Source: Nitratireductor aestuarii (GTDB lineage: Bacteria > Pseudomonadota > Alphaproteobacteria > Rhizobiales > Rhizobiaceae). Taken from it: a DNA stretch of 64,000 nucleotides. The notes under the pieces are model-generated. The model had not been told where the DNA came from and ran no database searches. It saw nothing but the letters and a program-made list of their open reading frames with translations. Location: assembly GCF_014641695.1 (NCBI RefSeq), contig NZ_BMIF01000015.1, forward strand, positions 28,259 through 92,258. The letters run 5' to 3'. Each line of letters begins with the position of its first letter. Within the stretch, counting starts at the first letter, position 1. Shown here in pieces: positions 59,372 through 64,000 of this stretch. Made by a program: the position numbers and the translations under genes.

Positions 59372-59901
59372 TCCATGTCACTCCGTTACCGCATCTTGCC
59401 GAGACGCTGCGCGAGAGCCGAGCTATGCATTTAATCGCGATTTCTTCCCCGGGAAAAGAATTGGGACGACCAGCGCAAATTGCGGAAAGCGGCTGGCTGT
59501 TTCTCTCCATGAACGATATCGTAGATGAGCGCGAACGGCTTGTTGCGCCCTCGCATTCCCATGTCGGGGCCGTGATCGATTTCGCGCGAAATTGGGACAG
59601 GCAGGCTCCGCTGATCGTCAGTTGCTATGCGGGCATCAGCCGTTCTACGGCGGTCGCATATATCGTTACCTGCCTTCTTCAGCCGGAACAGGGTGAACTG
59701 GACCTTGCGCAAACATTGCGCCGGCTTTCGCCTAGCGCGACACCCAATCCGCGCATCGTGGCCCTGGCGGACGAGATGATGGGAAGACAAGGCCGCATGA
59801 TCGCCGCCATTCGCAGCATAGGCCGCGGCCGCGAAGCCTTTAGTGGCAAGCCCTTTACCTTTGATCTTCAGGATCGAGAGATTCAACCGCCAGCCTGTTG
59901 A
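59368..59901 (+). CDS. Tyrosine-phosphatase-like protein next to cobC
   Basis: A 177-residue protein overlapping the cobC stop (ATGA). It has a Cys-x5-Arg phosphatase loop in LIVSCYAGISRSTAVAYIV, near residue 86, and an upstream ISSPGKELGRPAQ. The general-acid Asp may lie in MNDIVDERE. Such proteins are found beside cob genes in Rhizobiales; removing a phosphate in the nucleotide-loop or aminopropanol branch is conceivable, though not shown. Confidence 0.75.
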   Translation: MIHVTPLPHLAETLRESRAMHLIAISSPGKELGRPAQIAESGWLFLSMNDIVDERERLVAPSHSHVGAVIDFARNWDRQAPLIVSCYAGISRSTAVAYIVTCLLQPEQGELDLAQTLRRLSPSATPNPRIVALADEMMGRQGRMIAAIRSIGRGREAFSGKPFTFDLQDREIQPPAC

Positions 59902-60004
59902 TTGCCACTGAGAACATCCAGGCCGGTCAATATCCCCTGTGTTATCGACTAACTCCGTTGAACTGTCCCATCTTTCGTGAGGTGCGCGTAAGGGGTTCGA
60001 TAGC

Positions 60005-60656
60005 ATGCCCACCCGACCGCTTGTTGCCGCTCGCAATCGCCTAGTCCGAATCATGACCGAGCTCTTGACCCAGATCCACGGGGTCATGAAAACGTTCAGA
60101 CTGATCGTCCCGCTGCCAAAGGTGCTACGTTCGAAAAGAATGTTCGAGATCTTCTCGAAGGGCAGTCTGAGTTACCAGCCATGCTAAAGGCCTGGCGCGG
60201 CATTCGCTCTCGTGCCGCCGAACTGGGACGCAAACTTGTCGCGGGCACGCGAAAGTCAGGCGTGCCGTCTTCTGATGTCGATCCCTGGTGTCGGCATGAT
60301 CACCGCAACTTCCTTCGCCATCGCTATTGAGGACCCAGCCAACTTTAAGTCCTCAACATCCGTTGGCGCATGGGTCGGGCTGACGGTCCGGCGCTATCAG
60401 TCGAGAGAGGTTGATTGCTACGGACATATATGCGAACGGGAATAGTCACTTGCTTGGGCTTCTGTATGAAGCCGCAACGGTGATCCTGACGCGCTCCTCG
60501 CGCGAAGGCGCTCTGCGCACCTGGGGTCTGCAACTTCGAGAGAGGATCGGCTTCAAGAGAGCCGCAGTGGCAGTGGCGTGCAAACTGGTGGCCGTGATGC
60601 ACACGATGCTGAAAACTGGCGAGTTCTTCAACCAAAATCCAGCAATCGCAGCATAG
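60005..60656 (+). pseudogene. IS110-family transposase remnant
   Basis: Three pieces in shifted frames: PTRPLVAARNRLVRIMTELL at 60008, RLLMSIPGVGMITATSFAIAI (Transposase_20 helix-hairpin) near 60270, and GNSHLLGLLYEAATVILTRS near 60440 to LKTGEFFNQNPA. The N-terminal DEDD half is missing and at least two frameshifts are present. 59902-60004 and 60657-60860 hold no gene. Confidence 0.8.
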
Positions 60657-60899
60657 AACGCCATAGCGTTCGAAAACCGAGCGCTTGGGTGTCCCTGCCG
60701 GGACGTCAAGCCGAGCCATTCCGTTGATGGGGTTGCACTGCCAAACAGGCAAAATGCGTCGTCCACATTAAAGGCTCGCGCCGCGAAGCTCCATCATGCG
60801 GCGGCCTGTCCCGACCGCGATGACATCCCTGCACCCGGAAGCGCCATAAAGCCGACCTACTTGACGAAGGAGTTGCGATCAGGCAGCCCCATCAGGCTT

Positions 60900-60977
60900 A
60901 TGTCTAACCAGTATCGACAAGTTGAATTGCTGACCGGTGATGTTCGCCGTAGGCGGTGGATAGCCGAGCCGCAGCGG
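60900..60977 (+). pseudogene. 5' scrap of an IS3/IS66-type transposase orfA
   Basis: MSNQYRQVELLTGDVRRRRW resembles the N-terminus of IS66/IS3 orfA proteins (VLTGxxRRRRW), after which similarity ends. Its truncation point lies about 100 nt before the GGDEF-EAL gene, so the IS may have contributed promoter DNA. Confidence 0.45.
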
Positions 60978-61070
60978 ATGTATGCTAAATATGTATATGA
61001 TAGCAATTTGTGCGGTTTATTTCCGACGCATTTACACTCATTATTCTATATTTCCTTGAGGGGAGACTAA

Positions 61071-61090
61071 TGACAGAAAATGACAGAAAA
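61071..61090 (+). repeat. 10-bp tandem duplication at the GGDEF-EAL start
   Basis: TGACAGAAAA occurs twice in tandem, giving ATGs at 61070 and 61080 in different frames. GGGGAG (61060-61065) is 4 nt from the first and 14 nt from the second, the in-frame one. Confidence 0.85.
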
Positions 61091-63230
61091 CGGTGTGGAC
61101 TATGCGGCTATCTTCGATGCAGGGCCGACTCCAGCTGCGATCCTCGACGTAGAATTGACGTTTCGCGCATGCAACGCGGCCTATGAGGCGGTCTGTCACC
61201 GCTCGCGCGCGGAGCTAATAGGACGGTCGATATTCGATGTTTTTCCAGGTGGCGACGAAGCTCAGAAGGATATTCTCCAAGATTCCTTCCGCCGAGTCCT
61301 GAAGACAGGTGAGCCGCATCATATCACGAGCACCTGCTACGATATCATCATTCCTGATGGGAAGACACTCTCACGCCACTGGACAGCATCCAACGTCCCG
61401 TTGTTCTCCCCGGGCGGTGAGCTGAGCGGTATCTTGCACTGCCCCCTCGACACGACAGAGCTTGTGCGCGCCAATGCTTTTCTGTCCGCCGATACAGATG
61501 ATGATGGCGAGAACGCAATCGCGGTCCGGGCATCGCAGACCGCCTTAAGCTCAGAGGGAGCGCGGCTTCAGCAGCTCTTTCATCAAGCGCCTGGGTTCAT
61601 CTGCGTGCTTGAAGGGCCCCGTCATATCTATGAACTAGCCAACGACGCCTACTATCAACTGGTAGGGCATCGCGAGATCATCGGCCACCCTTTGGCGGAA
61701 GTTCTATCGGAAGTCGTCTTCCAAGGCTTTTTGGAAAAGCTCGACAAGGTCTATCAGACCGGAGAGCCCTTCATCGGTCGCGCTATGCCTATCCAACTGC
61801 AGCGGGTGGAGGGAGCACCTCTCGAACAAAGGTATATCGACCTTATCTATCAGCCGATATTCCACGAGGATCATGAAGTTACGGGCATCTTCGTTCAAGG
61901 CAACGACGTTACCGAGGCGTACACCCTCGCACAGGAAGTTGCGTTTCAGGCAGCACATGATGCCTTGACGGGACTCTACAATCGTCGGGAATTTGAAAGG
62001 CGCACTTTACAGATCGATACACCAGCGCCCCATGCTCTTCTTTACATGGACATCGACCATTTCAAGATCATCAATGATCGCTGTGGTCATGCAGCGGGAG
62101 ACGGTCTTCTCAAGGAAGTGGCGAGGGTCCTGTCGCAGATTGCTGGCGACGGAGCGTTTCTTGCGAGGCTGGGCGGCGACGAGTTCGCGCTCCTGATGCC
62201 CGCATGCTCTAGCGAGGAGGCGGTAGCTCACGCTCACCGCTTACGAGGGGCTGTCAAAGCGATCAGCTTTGTCTGGAAGAACAAGCGTTATGGCGTGACG
62301 CTCAGCGTCGGTGTGGCGATGTTCTCGGAGAAGGAAGGGAGCTCTTTCCAGGACGCATTGGGACTTGCTGATGCGGCCTGCTTCCTTGCCAAGGAGTTTG
62401 GCCGGGACAAAGTCAAGCTTGCCTGGCCGTCGGATGAGGACATCGGGCGGCAGCTTACAGAGATGGACAATGTTACACGTCTCCAGGAAGCTATTCGCGA
62501 CGATAGAATCGTCCTCTACGGACAACGCATTGTTGATATTGTTGAACCGACAGTTTCGGCAGTTCGCTATTTCGAGATCCTAAGCAGCCTGCAAGATGCA
62601 GAGGGAAGAATCATTCCTCCGTCCGGCTTCATCCCGGCCGCTGAGCGTTTCGGCATGATCGAGGCGCTCGATCGCCATGTCGTAGCCAAAGCCTTCGCAC
62701 ATTTTGCCGGACTTCCTGAAGAGATCCGCGGCTTTGTGGGGTATTTCATCAATCTCTCGGGGATCACGCTGGGCTCACTCAGCTTCCATTCCTTCATCGA
62801 AGGATTGTTGGCGGAGTTTCCGAGCATCAATGCAGCGCAAATATGCTTCGAGGTCACTGAGACCGGTGCGATCTCCGATGTCAGTCGAAGCGCGGAGTCA
62901 ATGAAGATGCTATCTTTGCATGGCTTTCGCTTTGCACTCGACGATTTTGGAAGCGGGATGGCATCATTCGCCTATCTTCAGCAGCTCCCCGTCCAGTTCG
63001 TCAAGATCGACGGCGCGTTTGTCAAGGCCATGCTGGAAGACCCTTCCAGTAGCATCATCGTGGAGTCGGTCGTCAGGTTAGCAAACTGCATGGGGATAAA
63101 AACCATTGCCGAATCCGTTGAAACCCCTGAACTTCTAGCTGCGCTGCAGCCTATAGGTGCCCATTATGCACAAGGTTTCGAGTTGCATATGCCGGAGCAG
63201 CTCGACAGCATGGTGCACGGGATTCAATAA
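61080..63230 (+). CDS. PAS-PAS-GGDEF-EAL cyclic-di-GMP protein
   Basis: A 716-residue cytoplasmic signalling protein with no membrane segment. PAS 1 at about residues 8-125 (YAAIFDAGPTPAAILDVE), PAS 2 about 160-285 (LFHQAPGFICVLEGPRHIYE), GGDEF about 290-450 (HDALTGLYNRREFER; FLARLGGDEFALLMPA), EAL about 470-705. There is no RxxD inhibitory site before GGDEF. The EAL signature reads FEIL, but ligands NLSG, ET in CFEVTETGAISD, DDFGSG, KIDGAFVK and AQGFELH are kept, so phosphodiesterase activity is likely. Tandem PAS domains may sense a small ligand or redox cue. ATG 61080 is the only start in frame near the ribosome-binding site. Confidence 0.92.
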   Translation: MTENGVDYAAIFDAGPTPAAILDVELTFRACNAAYEAVCHRSRAELIGRSIFDVFPGGDEAQKDILQDSFRRVLKTGEPHHITSTCYDIIIPDGKTLSRHWTASNVPLFSPGGELSGILHCPLDTTELVRANAFLSADTDDDGENAIAVRASQTALSSEGARLQQLFHQAPGFICVLEGPRHIYELANDAYYQLVGHREIIGHPLAEVLSEVVFQGFLEKLDKVYQTGEPFIGRAMPIQLQRVEGAPLEQRYIDLIYQPIFHEDHEVTGIFVQGNDVTEAYTLAQEVAFQAAHDALTGLYNRREFERRTLQIDTPAPHALLYMDIDHFKIINDRCGHAAGDGLLKEVARVLSQIAGDGAFLARLGGDEFALLMPACSSEEAVAHAHRLRGAVKAISFVWKNKRYGVTLSVGVAMFSEKEGSSFQDALGLADAACFLAKEFGRDKVKLAWPSDEDIGRQLTEMDNVTRLQEAIRDDRIVLYGQRIVDIVEPTVSAVRYFEILSSLQDAEGRIIPPSGFIPAAERFGMIEALDRHVVAKAFAHFAGLPEEIRGFVGYFINLSGITLGSLSFHSFIEGLLAEFPSINAAQICFEVTETGAISDVSRSAESMKMLSLHGFRFALDDFGSGMASFAYLQQLPVQFVKIDGAFVKAMLEDPSSSIIVESVVRLANCMGIKTIAESVETPELLAALQPIGAHYAQGFELHMPEQLDSMVHGIQ

Positions 63231-63343
63231 ACTTTCCCGCCCTCACCGTAGGTGAAGCTCAAATCCGGGCCGTGGCTTCAGCAGAATGACTTGGCATTGC
63301 TGCCCGAGGGCGGATGGCTGCTGATTGGAAATAAAGACCCACG

Positions 63344-63529
63344 TTACCGCGGGGGTTGACTGTCCTGACAGAGTCGCTGGAGCGGTATCTCTTCGGAAGG
63401 TGTTCTAGTTCGATCGGCAATATCCTCATCTTCCTCGGGATCAGTGAGGACCACGAGACGCGTCGCACGAAAAGCCGCGACGACCTGGCCAAGCTCGGAA
63501 CGAACGCAAACGGTGATGGTTAGGTGCAT
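63344..63529 (-). CDS. Small hypothetical protein
   Basis: A 61-residue frame, MHLTITVCVRSELGQVVAAF then an acidic DPEEDEDIADRT stretch. No strong Shine-Dalgarno and no family recognised. It is the best coding candidate in 63231-63690, but could be chance; the frame is open upstream to 63574. Confidence 0.3.
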   Translation of the reverse strand: MHLTITVCVRSELGQVVAAFRATRLVVLTDPEEDEDIADRTRTPSEEIPLQRLCQDSQPPR

Positions 63530-63697
63530 GGCCGTTACCGCATCCGCGGACCAAATGAACGATCTCTCTGACACTCACGTTCAAGACGTTCCTGCTGCAT
63601 CCGGCGACTCAACCAGTCGACGACCAGAGATAGACGAAGCCCCGGTGCCATAGGGAGTGGAGTAAGAAGCGCTGGTGCGCTTCTCAGACCGCTGACA

Positions 63698-63725
63698 AAC
63701 CCGCCGATTTTTTTGGCGGGTTTTT
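63698..63725 (+). terminator. Intrinsic terminator
   Basis: AACCCGCC-N9-GGCGGGTT followed by TTT, 470 nt after the GGDEF-EAL stop. A second perfect hairpin, GAAGCGC-TGGT-GCGCTTC (63666-63683), precedes it, which suggests the 3' end of a separate small transcript. Confidence 0.8.
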
Positions 63726-63790
63726 CGTTGGAGCGGGAAGGCGTCGCTGCGGGCGTTGACGCAGAGAAGATGAAGAAGGAGCCCGCGGCC

Positions 63791-64000
63791 TCACGCCCCG
63801 GCCATGTGTGGTTTCCGGGTGAGTGCCAGGGCGATCTTCTTCATGTTCTGGCTGGCGGCTGCCAGCAGGCATAGCCACGTTACCTTCATGAGGCCGCGGA
63901 ACCGCGCATAACGGTGCCCGTGCAGCTGTTTGGCATCCGCAAACGAGCGCTCCACCGTCTCCTTGCGCCGCTTGTAGATCGCCTTGCCCCACGGCGTCTT
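63791..64000 (-). CDS. IS1182-like transposase, C-terminal part at window edge
   Basis: The minus strand from 64000 reads KTPWGKAIYKRRKETVERSF, ADAKQLHGHRYARFRGL, MKVTWLCLLAAASQNMKKIA and stops at TGA 63791. ETVERSFADAK-HG-RYARFRG is the C-terminal DDE block (catalytic Glu) of IS1182/IS5-group transposases. The N-terminal part lies outside. 63726-63790 likely holds the element's right end. Confidence 0.8.
   Translation of the reverse strand, partial: KTPWGKAIYKRRKETVERSFADAKQLHGHRYARFRGLMKVTWLCLLAAASQNMKKIALALTRKPHMAGA

Noticed and set aside
1..64000. CRISPR array, rRNA operon or prophage
   Set aside because: No regularly spaced repeats, rRNA sequence or phage structural genes were seen.

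Overview
The window looks like chromosome of an alphaproteobacterium of the order Hyphomicrobiales (Rhizobiales), possibly Brucellaceae. The reasons are a complete aerobic (cobG/cobN-type) cobalamin cluster with cobW, cobE, cobK and a DUF1636 gene in rhizobial/Brucella style, many ATGA-overlapping genes, and a Rhizobiales-type palindromic intergenic repeat near 38.2 kb. No marker gene fixes the genus, so this is inference.

Layout. (1) 1-9.7 kb, minus strand: a catabolic locus with the parts of the levulinate/4-hydroxyacyl-CoA (Lva) pathway: APH-fold kinase, its small DUF6285 partner, an ACAD10/11-like acyl-CoA dehydrogenase, an SDR, plus an enoyl-CoA hydratase and an EthD protein. It sits with a complete branched-chain-type (Liv) ABC importer. 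Two promoter regions share a CGTTTGTTT-containing motif. (2) 10.1-10.6 kb: a frameshifted lactonase remnant. (3) 10.7-21.7 kb, minus strand: one tightly packed operon of eleven genes with a coherent pathway: class III aminotransferase, cyclic amidohydrolase, nitrilase-fold amidase, M20 carbamoylase, polar amino acid ABC importer, beta-amino-acid aminotransferase (HemL/VpAT-like), beta-keto acid cleavage enzyme (BKACE) and an RpiR regulator. It would turn a dihydropyrimidine or N-carbamoyl-beta-amino acid into acyl-CoA plus acetoacetate. (4) 21.9-31.1 kb: an IS6-bracketed accessory block. A 5'-truncated IS6 copy (22.3-22.8 kb) and an intact one (30.3-31.1 kb) lie in the same orientation around a divergent AraC regulator and a seven-gene operon. 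That operon encodes a Tat-exported ThDP-dependent 2-oxoacid dehydrogenase E1 (alpha and beta) with two small c-type cytochromes, a Zn-ribbon protein, an AlgI-like MBOAT and an SGNH/DltD-like partner. No E2 or E3 is present. This is the most unusual system in the window. (5) 31.1-31.7 kb: an IS-truncated MFS gene and two halves of a tRNA in opposite orientation, i.e. a rearranged integration boundary.

(6) 32.0-59.9 kb: the cobalamin region. Three cobalamin riboswitches control (a) a degenerate CbiX/2Fe-2S fusion followed by a Dpp/Nik-type importer (one gene fuses permease and ATPase), (b) DUF1636-cobW-cobN-cobG-cobH-cobI-cobJ and onward on the minus strand, and (c) cobP-cobO-cobQ on the plus strand. 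cobL-cobE-cobM-cobA-cobB-cobS-cobT-cobF continue the minus strand, with cobK inserted in the plus orientation. cobD and cobC start from the same overlapping CATG. A small tyrosine-phosphatase-like protein follows cobC. (7) 59.9-64 kb: an insertion-sequence graveyard (IS110-like and another IS remnant), a PAS-PAS-GGDEF-EAL protein whose start region carries a 10-bp tandem duplication, a terminator with a preceding hairpin, and the 3' part of an IS1182-like transposase at the window edge.
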